From Cloacibacterium sp046296655 (GTDB lineage Bacteria > Bacteroidota > Bacteroidia > Flavobacteriales > Weeksellaceae): a stretch of 54,066 nucleotides of DNA. The stretch covers positions 1 through 54,066 of the forward strand of contig JBKBLE010000016.1 of assembly GCA_046296655.1 (NCBI GenBank), given 5' to 3'. Position 1 is the first letter of the stretch; every line of letters begins with the position of its first letter. The notes below the pieces were generated by a model that was not told the DNA's origin, did not search any database, and saw only the letters and a list, made by a program, of their open reading frames with translations. Made by a program: the position numbers and the translations under genes. Below are positions 43,743 to 51,725 of this stretch, in pieces.

Positions 43743-44132
43743 TTATCGAATTCTGTCTACAGATTTTACGAGTTTCTCATCTTTCTTGATATTGACGTTT
43801 GCCATAAACAAACCAAACAAAGAAATCAGAGGGAATGCTAACTCAATACCTTTCTCAGGAAAATCTATTCCTCCAGATAAATTTAGTAGCCAATACATCA
43901 ATAAACCAGTCAACAAAGCGTTTATGAAAATGTTGATATTATTCAACAGAATCTGTCTCATTCTCTTTTTGTAACTGAAAATAGATAGTAAAGCCAATAA
44001 AAATGATACTAAACTTAGGGTAGCAATAACATAAACACTACCAAAAAGCGCTACATCTAACCCTGTAAAATGCAGTGCAACTTGCGCCAATACTACAATT
44101 AGTAAAAATATAGTTTGTATTCTCTGTATCAT
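43743..44132 (-). CDS. DUF4293 membrane protein
   Basis: From ATG 44132 the protein has 129 residues. It begins MIQRIQTIFLLIVVLAQ, the DUF4293 signature, has four hydrophobic segments and ends in a basic tail (KKDEKLVKSVDRIR). Function is unknown. A full consensus promoter lies 8 bases upstream of the ATG, which rules out the longer frame and implies an almost leaderless mRNA. It is divergent from rho, a neighbourhood common in Flavobacteriia. Confidence 0.88.
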   Translation of the reverse strand: MIQRIQTIFLLIVVLAQVALHFTGLDVALFGSVYVIATLSLVSFLLALLSIFSYKKRMRQILLNNINIFINALLTGLLMYWLLNLSGGIDFPEKGIELAFPLISLFGLFMANVNIKKDEKLVKSVDRIR

Positions 44133-44139
44133 TTCAGTG

Positions 44140-44147
44140 CAAAAATA
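44140..44147 (-). promoter_or_regulatory. Promoter of the DUF4293 gene
   Basis: The minus strand reads TATTTTTG with TTG (CAA at 44168-44170) 20 bases upstream. Transcription would begin at or next to the ATG at 44132. It interleaves with the rho promoter. Confidence 0.6.
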
Positions 44148-44178
44148 ATTTATTTTTTTGTATTTGTCAAAAAAAGTG

Positions 44179-44186
44179 TAGATTTG
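44179..44186 (+). promoter_or_regulatory. Promoter of rho
   Basis: TAGATTTG has TTG at 44158-44160, 18 bases upstream. It gives a leader of about 85 bases before ATG 44278, a possible site for the autoregulation known for rho in other bacteria. The two divergent promoters overlap. Confidence 0.6.
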
Positions 44187-44277
44187 CAAGCAACAAGTTC
44201 AGCAAAAAAGAAGAATCGCCTGATTCAACTTTCTTACTTACAAATACTTATATTATTACAACTTTTTCACATATTTT

Positions 44278-46050
44278 ATGTTTAATATTGAAACGTTAAG
44301 GTCTAAGTCCTTATCGGAACTGACCAAAATCTCAAAAGATTTAGGCGTTAAAATTCCTAGAAATAGTACTGAAGAAACCATCGTCTTTGCTATTTTAGAT
44401 TTTCAAGCTTCTAATCCGAAAGTAACAAAGGAATATTTTAACGCTACCGAAAATACTATGGAAGAAAAACAAGAATCTCCAAAACCTAAAGCGAAAGCTC
44501 CTGCAAAAAAGAAAGTAGCGACTAAACCCGTAGAAAAACCTGCAGAACTCTTCGAAGAAACTACTCCTGAAGCGAAACCTGAAGAAGTAACAGAGCCGAA
44601 AGTAGAAGCAGCAGAAAAACCTGCGGAAGCAAATACTTCTTCTAAAAAGCAAAGAAAAAGAATTGCTCCTAAAACAGAAGAAAAAGCTACAGAGCCAGAA
44701 GTTGTTGCAGAAACTTCAGAAACTGCGGTAGTCGCAAAAGCCGAAGATGCGGAGCCAGAAATTCCACAGGCTGCTTCTCATCAAAATCAGCAGAAGCAAC
44801 AGAATCAGCAAAAGCAACAAAAAAATAAAAACCGTAATCAAAACGGAAATGGTGCTCAAAATAACCAAAATCAAAATCAATCTCACGAAAACCAAGAAAA
44901 CACCGAAGAAAATACGCCAAAAAAAGATTTTAACTTTGACAATATTGTAACAGTAGAAGGTGTTTTAGAAATTTTACCAGACAATTACGGTTTCCTTCGT
45001 TCAGCAGACTTTTCTTACATTTCTTCACCAGATGATGTATTTGTTTCTACACAACAAATTAGAAATTACGGACTTAAAACGGGTGACACCGTAAAAGGAA
45101 TTGTAAGATTACCAAAAGAAGGTGAAAAATACTTTTCTCTACAGAGAGCTTTAGAAGTAAATGGTAGAGATTTAGACTTTATAAAAGACAGAGTAGCGTT
45201 TGAATACTTAACGCCGCTTTTCCCGCAAGAAAAATTTAATTTAGCAGGGAAAAATGCTACGATTTCTACCAGAATTGTAGACCTTTTTGCTCCGATAGGT
45301 AAAGGACAACGTGCCATGATTGTTGCCCAACCAAAAACGGGTAAAACCATGCTATTGAAAGAAATTGCAAATTGTATTTCGGCGAATCATCCAGAAGCAT
45401 ATATGATGATTCTTTTGATTGACGAAAGACCAGAAGAAGTTACAGATATGGAGCGCAGCGTAAATGCAGAAGTAATAGCTTCTACATTTGATGAATCTGC
45501 AGAAAAACACGTGAAAGTAGCGAATTTGGTTTTGGCAAAAGCGCAAAGAATGGTAGAATGTGGTCATGATGTAGTGATTTTATTAGATTCTATCACCAGA
45601 TTGGCAAGAGCTTACAATACCGTAACGCCAGCTTCAGGAAAAGTGCTTTCTGGTGGTGTAGATGCGAATGCAATGCACAAGCCAAAGAGATTTTTCGGGG
45701 CTGCCAGAAAAATTGAAAACGGCGGTTCATTGACCATTATTGCAACTGCACTTATTGATACAGGTTCTAAGATGGACGAAGTAATCTTCGAAGAATTTAA
45801 AGGAACGGGGAACATGGAGCTTCAGTTGGATAGAAAAATTTCTAACAAGCGTATTTTCCCAGCAGTAGATTTAGTGGCTTCTTCTACCAGAAGAGACGAC
45901 TTATTGCATGATGATGTTACGCAACAAAGAATGTGGATTCTTAGAAAATATTTAGCAGATATGAATCCTCTAGAAGCAATGGAATTTGTACAAAAACAAA
46001 TGCAAGCCACTAGAAATAATGAAGAGTTCTTAATGTCTATGAATAGATAA
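44278..46050 (+). CDS. rho: Transcription termination factor Rho with long disordered insert
   Basis: The 590-residue protein has an N-terminal Rho_N helix domain (FNIETLRSKSLSELTKISKDLGV, 1-47). A disordered stretch follows, first Lys/Glu/Pro/Ala-rich (about 60-155) and then Gln/Asn/Lys-rich (about 160-215, for example HQNQQKQQNQQKQQ). Next is the OB-fold RNA site (EGVLEILPDNYGFLRS) and the RecA-like motor with Walker A AQPKTGKTML near 350 and Walker B VVILLDSITRLARAY. It is a hexameric RNA translocase that ends transcription. The insert adds about 150 residues over Escherichia coli Rho. Confidence 0.97.
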   Translation: MFNIETLRSKSLSELTKISKDLGVKIPRNSTEETIVFAILDFQASNPKVTKEYFNATENTMEEKQESPKPKAKAPAKKKVATKPVEKPAELFEETTPEAKPEEVTEPKVEAAEKPAEANTSSKKQRKRIAPKTEEKATEPEVVAETSETAVVAKAEDAEPEIPQAASHQNQQKQQNQQKQQKNKNRNQNGNGAQNNQNQNQSHENQENTEENTPKKDFNFDNIVTVEGVLEILPDNYGFLRSADFSYISSPDDVFVSTQQIRNYGLKTGDTVKGIVRLPKEGEKYFSLQRALEVNGRDLDFIKDRVAFEYLTPLFPQEKFNLAGKNATISTRIVDLFAPIGKGQRAMIVAQPKTGKTMLLKEIANCISANHPEAYMMILLIDERPEEVTDMERSVNAEVIASTFDESAEKHVKVANLVLAKAQRMVECGHDVVILLDSITRLARAYNTVTPASGKVLSGGVDANAMHKPKRFFGAARKIENGGSLTIIATALIDTGSKMDEVIFEEFKGTGNMELQLDRKISNKRIFPAVDLVASSTRRDDLLHDDVTQQRMWILRKYLADMNPLEAMEFVQKQMQATRNNEEFLMSMNR

Positions 46051-46082
46051 AAGACTTTCAATATAAAATTTAGATAAAAAGT

Positions 46083-46112
46083 AAGAACACGTATTTTGCG
46101 TGTTCTTTTTTT
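46083..46112 (+). terminator. Terminator after rho
   Basis: AAGAACACG-TATTTTG-CGTGTTCTT is a perfect 9-bp stem followed by a run of seven T, 32 bases after the rho stop. Confidence 0.88.
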
Positions 46113-46196
46113 GTGAGAAAGGTAATATTTGGTTTTATCTATATTAAGTATAAAATTTTTTAAAAAAATTATAAATGAAAGTATGATGAGAATTTT

Positions 46197-46204
46197 TATC
46201 TTTG
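46197..46204 (+). promoter_or_regulatory. -7 box for the superoxide dismutase gene
   Basis: TATCTTTG matches TAnnTTTG. The TTG at 46202 that opens the longest frame is part of it, so ATG 46229 is the start. No TTG is seen upstream. Confidence 0.5.
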
Positions 46205-46228
46205 AAGAAATTTAAAAACATAAACATT

Positions 46229-46828
46229 ATGTCATTCGAATTACCAAAATTAAATTATGCTTATGATGCTCTTGAACCAGTAATTGATGCAAGAACTATG
46301 GAAATTCACCATACAAAACATCATCAAGCTTACGTAGATAACCTAAACAATGCTATAAAAGGTACAGAGCACGAAGGAAAAACAATAGAAGAAATTTGTA
46401 AAACAGCTTCTGATGTTCCTGCTATTAGAAATAATGGTGGTGGTCATTTTAATCACACGCTTTTCTGGGAAATTCTTACTCCAGGAGGAAGTAAAGAGCC
46501 TGTAGGAAATGTAAAAGCTGCAATTGAAGCTTATGGTGGTTTTGAAAAATTCAAAGAAGATTTTTCTACCGCTGCTAAAACAAGATTCGGTTCTGGTTGG
46601 GCTTGGTTATGTAAAAAAGAAGATGGTAGCTTAGAAGTTTGTTCTTCGGCTAATCAAGATAATACATTAATGCCAGGAGTGGGTTGCGGAAATCCTGCAA
46701 TTCTAGGTTTAGACGTTTGGGAACATGCTTATTACTTGCATTACCAAAACAGAAGACCAGATTATGTTTCAGCATTTTTTGAAGTAATCAATTGGGATAA
46801 AGTAGAAGAAAATTATAATAAATTATAA
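46229..46828 (+). CDS. sodA: Superoxide dismutase, Mn-type or cambialistic
   Basis: From ATG 46229 the protein has 199 residues. Metal ligands are visible: His27 in MEIHHTKHHQAYV, His in GGGHFNHTLFW, and Asp and His in DVWEHAYYLHYQNRRPDYV. The GGHxNH context and SANQDNTLMP, with Gln in the Mn-type position, favour manganese or cambialistic use over strict iron. It dismutates superoxide in the cytoplasm. It is a single gene with its own promoter box and a terminator shared with the next gene. Confidence 0.96.
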   Translation: MSFELPKLNYAYDALEPVIDARTMEIHHTKHHQAYVDNLNNAIKGTEHEGKTIEEICKTASDVPAIRNNGGGHFNHTLFWEILTPGGSKEPVGNVKAAIEAYGGFEKFKEDFSTAAKTRFGSGWAWLCKKEDGSLEVCSSANQDNTLMPGVGCGNPAILGLDVWEHAYYLHYQNRRPDYVSAFFEVINWDKVEENYNKL

Positions 46829-46845
46829 TCACTTTTAATTTCAAT

Positions 46846-46878
46846 AAAAAAGGTTCAGAGTAATTCTGAACCTTTTTT
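46846..46878. terminator. Bidirectional terminator after sodA
   Basis: AAAAAAGGTTCAGA and TCTGAACCTTTTTT form a 14-bp perfect stem with a 5-base loop, flanked by T and A runs, between convergent genes. Confidence 0.88.
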
Positions 46879-46897
46879 GTTTTCTACATTTTAGAAA

Positions 46898-47317
46898 TTA
46901 TCTTACTTCTGTCATACTTAAACCTTGTAGTTTTAAACCGTATTTCCATTGTACATACGCAAAAACCTGGTAAAGTTTATACTCGAATTTTAAGCCGTAT
47001 TTTTCGTTTGTGTCATAATCAATAGAGGATTCTATAATGTTTCTATATCTTCCAGAATAGTAATAACTGTTCCATTCGTTTACAAGGAAAGTGTTTCTAG
47101 ATTTCAAATATTCTTCGGAATAAAAGCTCATTGGTTTTGCAATAGCGTTTAAGAAATAATCATATTGAGTGTCGATTACTTCTAAATCCCATTCTCCATC
47201 ATCATTTTTTTCTGGCTTCATTGCAGTCTGGTTATTGGCATCTTTAGCAATATTTTGTGGGCTACTACAACTGATAATTAAGAATATTGTAGCAATAATT
47301 AGAATTAATTTTTTCAT
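46898..47317 (-). CDS. Small lipoprotein, DUF6146-like
   Basis: The 139-residue protein has a lipoprotein signal (MKKLILIIATIFLIISCSS, Cys at 17). An acidic segment (KPEKNDDGEWDLEVIDTQYD) leads into FLNAIAKPMSFYSEEYLKSRNTFL and NEKYGLKFEYKLYQVFAYVQ. This matches a Bacteroidetes lipoprotein family I recall as DUF6146, of unknown role. No acidic residues directly follow the Cys, so periplasmic orientation is more likely than surface display. Confidence 0.75.
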   Translation of the reverse strand: MKKLILIIATIFLIISCSSPQNIAKDANNQTAMKPEKNDDGEWDLEVIDTQYDYFLNAIAKPMSFYSEEYLKSRNTFLVNEWNSYYYSGRYRNIIESSIDYDTNEKYGLKFEYKLYQVFAYVQWKYGLKLQGLSMTEVR

Positions 47318-47364
47318 GATGAGGTGGTTTTATTTTAAAGTAAAGTTAATCATAAAAAACAAAA

Positions 47365-47389
47365 ACCGCTCCAAAAGAATTGAAGCGGT
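47365..47389 (-). terminator. Terminator after the EEP-family gene
   Basis: ACCGCT and AGCGGT are the outer arms of a hairpin. The minus strand continues TTTTTGTTTTTT, 22 bases after the EEP stop. Confidence 0.7.
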
Positions 47390-47411
47390 CAAATTTTTAT
47401 TTGTTAACAGC

Positions 47412-48617
47412 TTATTGAGCTGGTGTAAATTCTTTTTGTAAAACTACTAAAGAAGGGAAGTGATCACTGTAACCTCCTGTAAAAGTATCTCCAGCCCAAG
47501 AACGGAAAGGATAACCTTTGTATTGTCCATTTGGCGTGATGAGATAATAAGGAGCGAATACTTCAGCTTTGTAAACACTGTAATTTTTTTGAAGTGTATC
47601 AGATAAAGCGTTTTTAGATACAATAATTTGGTCAAATAAGTTCGGAGCGTCTCTGTAACCTAATGATGCTACACCGCTTTTGAACATTTTATACATTAAA
47701 TTATAGTAAGGTCTTTCTTCTGATAATTCTTTTTTATCACCTACAGCTCCTAGATATTTTGTTAAACTTGCGTTTACAGGGTCGTCATTAAAGTCGCCCA
47801 TTGCAAAAAGAAGTCTGTCTGGTTCTTCGGCTCTAATTTTATCCATTTCTGCTTTTAAAACTGCAGCAGCTGCATTTCTTCTTGGTGCAGATGCCGCTTC
47901 GCCACCTCTTCTACTTGGCCAGTGGTTCATGAAAACCGCTACTTTTTCTCCGTCTAATAAACCTTTTACCACCAGCACATCTCTGGTGTAGCTTCTTTTT
48001 CCTTCGTCATTATAATTTACCACTTCTTTTTTGTAAGAATCTGTTACAGTAAATCTTTTCTTTTGGTAAATTACTGCTACGTCTATTCCTCTTGCGTCAT
48101 AAGAATTGTAATGTACAATTCCCCATTCTACTTTATTAAGCGCAGGTTGTTTGATTAAATCTTGAATAACCTGTCTGTTTTCTACTTCTATTAAACCTAC
48201 AATTGCGGGTAATGTTTTGGTGTATTGATATCCTAGTTCTGATATTACTTTTGCTTCATTCGCAAGTTTAGTTTGGTAAACTTTAGAATTATAGTTTTTA
48301 GCACTTTTTGGTGTGAAATCATCTGCTAAGTTCTGGTATCTGATTACTTTTTTTCCGATAAGTAATTCGTCGCTCCATTGACCTTTATATTCTTCTGTTA
48401 CAGGTAAAAATTTAAGAGAATCAATAGGTACGCTTCTATGGAAATTTGGGTGATTGATAGGTAAGGTTCCATCAATATAATCAGCAGAAGGAATGGTATC
48501 CCAAAGGTTTTCTACATTTAGGAAAGCAATAGTAGCTCTTTTAACCTGAACTTGTGGTTTTTGAGCAAATCCTATAAAGAAAATGGCTATTGCAATAAGG
48601 CTAAAATATTTTCTCAT
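47412..48617 (-). CDS. Secreted endonuclease/exonuclease/phosphatase-family protein
   Basis: The 401-residue protein has a signal peptide (MRKYFSLIAIAIFFIGFAQ). EEP motifs appear in order: FLNVENLWDT (Asn metal site), GLIEVENRQVI (Glu), GIDVAVIYQ, FMNHWPSRRGG (catalytic His), FAMGDFNDDP (Asp/Asn) and SDHFPSLVV near the C-terminus. All catalytic positions are present. Such enzymes cut phosphodiester bonds in nucleic acids or phospholipids; the divergent TonB-receptor/OB-fold lipoprotein pair favours a nuclease role. A -7 box, TAAATTTG, is at 48642-48649. Confidence 0.9.
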   Translation of the reverse strand: MRKYFSLIAIAIFFIGFAQKPQVQVKRATIAFLNVENLWDTIPSADYIDGTLPINHPNFHRSVPIDSLKFLPVTEEYKGQWSDELLIGKKVIRYQNLADDFTPKSAKNYNSKVYQTKLANEAKVISELGYQYTKTLPAIVGLIEVENRQVIQDLIKQPALNKVEWGIVHYNSYDARGIDVAVIYQKKRFTVTDSYKKEVVNYNDEGKRSYTRDVLVVKGLLDGEKVAVFMNHWPSRRGGEAASAPRRNAAAAVLKAEMDKIRAEEPDRLLFAMGDFNDDPVNASLTKYLGAVGDKKELSEERPYYNLMYKMFKSGVASLGYRDAPNLFDQIIVSKNALSDTLQKNYSVYKAEVFAPYYLITPNGQYKGYPFRSWAGDTFTGGYSDHFPSLVVLQKEFTPAQ

Positions 48618-48641
48618 TTTATAAAATTAAAAAGTGGGTTA

Positions 48642-48649
48642 CAAATTTA
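48642..48649 (-). promoter_or_regulatory. -7 box for the EEP-family gene
   Basis: The minus strand reads TAAATTTG, identical to the box at 48813-48820 that faces the TonB receptor on the plus strand. It lies 25 bases before the ATG. No TTG is seen at the usual distance. Confidence 0.5.
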
Positions 48650-48812
48650 AATCATTTAGTTCGAATAACGCATATAATTATTTGCAAATATATATCCAAA
48701 AAAATGCCAGATTAGCATGATATTAAACAATATTAAAAAAAATATGACAATTATTAGGCTTAATTTTTGTGAAAAAAAGATTAAAAAAAGTTAAAGTAAA
48801 GGAAATTTCACA

Positions 48813-48820
48813 TAAATTTG
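48813..48820 (+). promoter_or_regulatory. -7 box for the TonB receptor operon
   Basis: TAAATTTG matches TAnnTTTG, about 50 bases before ATG 48870. No clear TTG is upstream. The palindrome at 48827-48842 follows at once. Confidence 0.5.
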
Positions 48821-48826
48821 TAGGTT

Positions 48827-48842
48827 CAATAGTTCACTATTG
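48827..48842. promoter_or_regulatory. Perfect 16-base palindrome in the receptor leader
   Basis: CAATAG-TTCA-CTATTG has 6-bp perfect arms and lies at the expected transcript start, 7 bases after the -7 box and 28 bases before the ATG. It could be a regulator binding site or an mRNA 5' hairpin. Confidence 0.5.
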
Positions 48843-48869
48843 TAAAGAAGGAAAAAAATAAAATAAGTT

Positions 48870-51707
48870 ATGATTAAGAAATTATCAATTATCTCAATAT
48901 TTGGGATACTTTCTTTCTCAGCACTACAAGCGCAAACTACAGTTTATGCCTATCTAAAAGACGCACAAGGCAAACCAGTAGAGAATGCTGAAGTTGATTT
49001 GAGAGATTCAGACAATGATGTTACGTCTGATAAAATTGGCTACTTCCAATTGGTGGATATGAAACCGGGACATTATTCCATTACAATTTCGAAGCCGGGC
49101 TTTGAACACAAAATTATTGAATTTGATGTTAATGCAAATGAGAAGAAAAAAGACTTAGGTTCTATTTCTCTTGCTCCTTCGCTAGATATGACAGATCTAG
49201 GAGTTATCACCATTGATGATTCTGATACTCAAGATTCAGATAATGGGAGTACTCAACCTACAGTAGGTTTGTTAAGCTCAGGTAGAGATGCTTTTGCTAA
49301 TGTAGCAGCATTTGAATTGGGAGCATATTGGTTTAGACCAAGAGGTGTAGATAATCGTTTTGAAGATATTTTATTCAACGGTGTTTCTATGTCTAAAAAT
49401 GATGACGGTAGAGTAGATTTCAGTAACTGGGGAGGTCTTAATGACGTAACAAGATATCCTCAAGAAAATGTAGAAAATCTTACTCCTTCAGAATTCACGT
49501 TTGGTAACTTAGGTGGTGTAACATATTACAATACTAGAGCTTCTTCTTATAGAAAAGGGACTTCTTTAGCATATTCATTCACCAATAGAAGTTATTTCCA
49601 CAGAGCAATGGCTACTTATAACAGTGGACTTAATAAAAAAGGATGGGCTTATACATTCTCAGCAAGTAGAAGATGGGCAGAAGAAGGGGTGATAGAAGGT
49701 ACTTATCAAGATGCTTATGCATATTTCTTATCTGTAGAAAAAAGATTGGGAGAAAGACATGCTCTTAACTTTACAGCATTTGGTGCACCAACTTACAGAG
49801 GTTCTAACAGCCCAAATACACAAGAAGTATATGATTTAGCGGGTAAAAACTACAATTCTTATTGGGGATGGCAAGATGGTGAAAAAAGAAATTCTAGAAT
49901 TAGAAAAGTTTTCGAACCTGTATTCCAAATGGCTCACTACTGGAAAATCGGAAAATCATCTAATTTAAATTCTACTTTCTCTTACCAACAAGGCGAAGAT
50001 GCTAGAAGCAGATTAGACTGGTTCCATGGAGCAGATCCTAACCCAACTTATTATAGAAAATTACCAAGCTATGTTTTTGCACCAGCTACTTATGATACTA
50101 GTGATGGAGGTTATAGCATTACTGATGTAGAACTGGCTGCGTACTCACCACTGTATAACGATGCAGTAAACAATTGGAGACTAAATAAAGCAGGCCAACA
50201 AATCGACTGGGCTTCTCTTTACAATGCTAACTTAAACAATCTTGAAAAAGGAGCTGTTTACACCGTGGTAGAAGATGTAAATAGAGATAAAACCATCAAC
50301 TTTGTTTCTCACTTTGATACCAGATTAAAAGATAACTGGAAATTAAATGTAAACTTTAACTACCAAAATCTTAGATCAGATAACTTTAGAAGAATTAAAG
50401 ATTTATTAGGTGCAGCTTATGCAAATAATTTAGATGCATTCGGTGGTGATAAACCTTATAATTTAGACAGAGCTAATACTAAAGTTTATGAAGGAGACAG
50501 AACACAGTATTCTTACCTACTTAATAGAGATGCAGCTGCATTAAATATTTCTACTGAATTAGATTTAAAAAGATGGAACTTTGTATTATCTGGTTTCTCT
50601 TCTTACTCAGAATCATTTAGAGATGGTCATTACAGAAACCACTTCTATGTGAATAATTCTAAAGGGAAAAGTGATGTTTACAATTCTCTAGACTATGGAG
50701 TAAAAGGTAAACTTACTTATAAAATTGATGGTAGAAATTTCTTAGTGGCAAACGGAGCTTATTTCACATTAGCACCTACATTGAACGAAATTTTCATTAA
50801 CCCAAGAGTAAACGATTTTGTAACGCCAAACTTAGAAAACCAACAAATCTCTTCTTCTGATTTTAGTTACATTACAAGAGGTCAAGTTCTTAAACTAAGA
50901 TTAACAGGTTACTATACTTCAATCAAAAATTCTACAGAAATTTCTAGATATTTTGCAGAAGGTATTCAGTTAGGAACAGATGCTACTGCACAAGATGCTT
51001 TCGTAGCAGAAATCTTATCAGGAATTGAGAAAAAATACATGGGAGCAGAATTTGCTGCAGATGTAAAAATCTCACCTACTTTAACTTCAGTTTTAGTAGT
51101 AAGCTATGGTGATTATACCATCAATAATAATCCTACTGCGTATGTTTCTATTGATTCAGATTTATATCCTAATGGTTATGACGAAATCGGAACTGCAAAA
51201 CTTAAAGGTTATAAAATTGCTGGAACTCCACAAAAAGCAGCTTCATTAAGCTTCAGATATAATTCACCTAAATATTGGTGGTTTGGTATGTCTGCAAACT
51301 ATTTAATGGATCAATATTTAGATTTCTCTGCATTAAACAGAACTCCAAACTTCTACACAGATCCAACTACTGGTGATAATTATATTCACCCAATTACTGG
51401 TGAAGTAGTTACTCAGAGTGACGTAGATGCACTAAACAAACAAAAGAAATTTGATGACCAATTTATGCTAAACGCAAATGTTGGTAAGTCTTACTTATTA
51501 GGTAAATATAGAATGGGATTAAGTTTAAGTGTAAACAATATCCTAAACAATAGAGATTATGTAACAGGTGGTTTTGAACAAGGTAGAAAATCTAACTTTA
51601 CAGAATCATATGTAGATAATGTAATTTCGCCAGTATCATTATTTGGTCCGAAATTATGGTATGACAGAGGAAGAACTTTCTTTGCTAATGTTTATTTAAG
51701 ATTTTAA
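48870..51707 (+). CDS. TonB-dependent receptor with carboxypeptidase-regulatory-like domain
   Basis: The 945-residue protein has a signal peptide (cleavage near 21) and an N-terminal CarboxypepD_reg-like domain (AYLKDAQGKPVENAEVDLRD, about 25-110). A linker with IDDSDTQDSDN leads to a plug-like domain (PTVGLLSSGRDAFANVA to GGVTYYNTRAS, about 130-235). The rest is an outer-membrane beta-barrel ending in the aromatic FANVYLRF. It imports a large substrate using TonB energy. It lacks the TonB-box-to-plug layout and length of SusC; its partner lipoprotein is 18 bases downstream. Confidence 0.93.
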   Translation: MIKKLSIISIFGILSFSALQAQTTVYAYLKDAQGKPVENAEVDLRDSDNDVTSDKIGYFQLVDMKPGHYSITISKPGFEHKIIEFDVNANEKKKDLGSISLAPSLDMTDLGVITIDDSDTQDSDNGSTQPTVGLLSSGRDAFANVAAFELGAYWFRPRGVDNRFEDILFNGVSMSKNDDGRVDFSNWGGLNDVTRYPQENVENLTPSEFTFGNLGGVTYYNTRASSYRKGTSLAYSFTNRSYFHRAMATYNSGLNKKGWAYTFSASRRWAEEGVIEGTYQDAYAYFLSVEKRLGERHALNFTAFGAPTYRGSNSPNTQEVYDLAGKNYNSYWGWQDGEKRNSRIRKVFEPVFQMAHYWKIGKSSNLNSTFSYQQGEDARSRLDWFHGADPNPTYYRKLPSYVFAPATYDTSDGGYSITDVELAAYSPLYNDAVNNWRLNKAGQQIDWASLYNANLNNLEKGAVYTVVEDVNRDKTINFVSHFDTRLKDNWKLNVNFNYQNLRSDNFRRIKDLLGAAYANNLDAFGGDKPYNLDRANTKVYEGDRTQYSYLLNRDAAALNISTELDLKRWNFVLSGFSSYSESFRDGHYRNHFYVNNSKGKSDVYNSLDYGVKGKLTYKIDGRNFLVANGAYFTLAPTLNEIFINPRVNDFVTPNLENQQISSSDFSYITRGQVLKLRLTGYYTSIKNSTEISRYFAEGIQLGTDATAQDAFVAEILSGIEKKYMGAEFAADVKISPTLTSVLVVSYGDYTINNNPTAYVSIDSDLYPNGYDEIGTAKLKGYKIAGTPQKAASLSFRYNSPKYWWFGMSANYLMDQYLDFSALNRTPNFYTDPTTGDNYIHPITGEVVTQSDVDALNKQKKFDDQFMLNANVGKSYLLGKYRMGLSLSVNNILNNRDYVTGGFEQGRKSNFTESYVDNVISPVSLFGPKLWYDRGRTFFANVYLRF

Positions 51708-51725
51708 TTTTATTAATATTAAAAC

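Noticed and set aside
44395..44920. Minus-strand open frames rich in Phe/Arg opposite the rho insert
   Set aside because: They mirror the low-complexity Lys/Glu/Gln codons of rho on the other strand.
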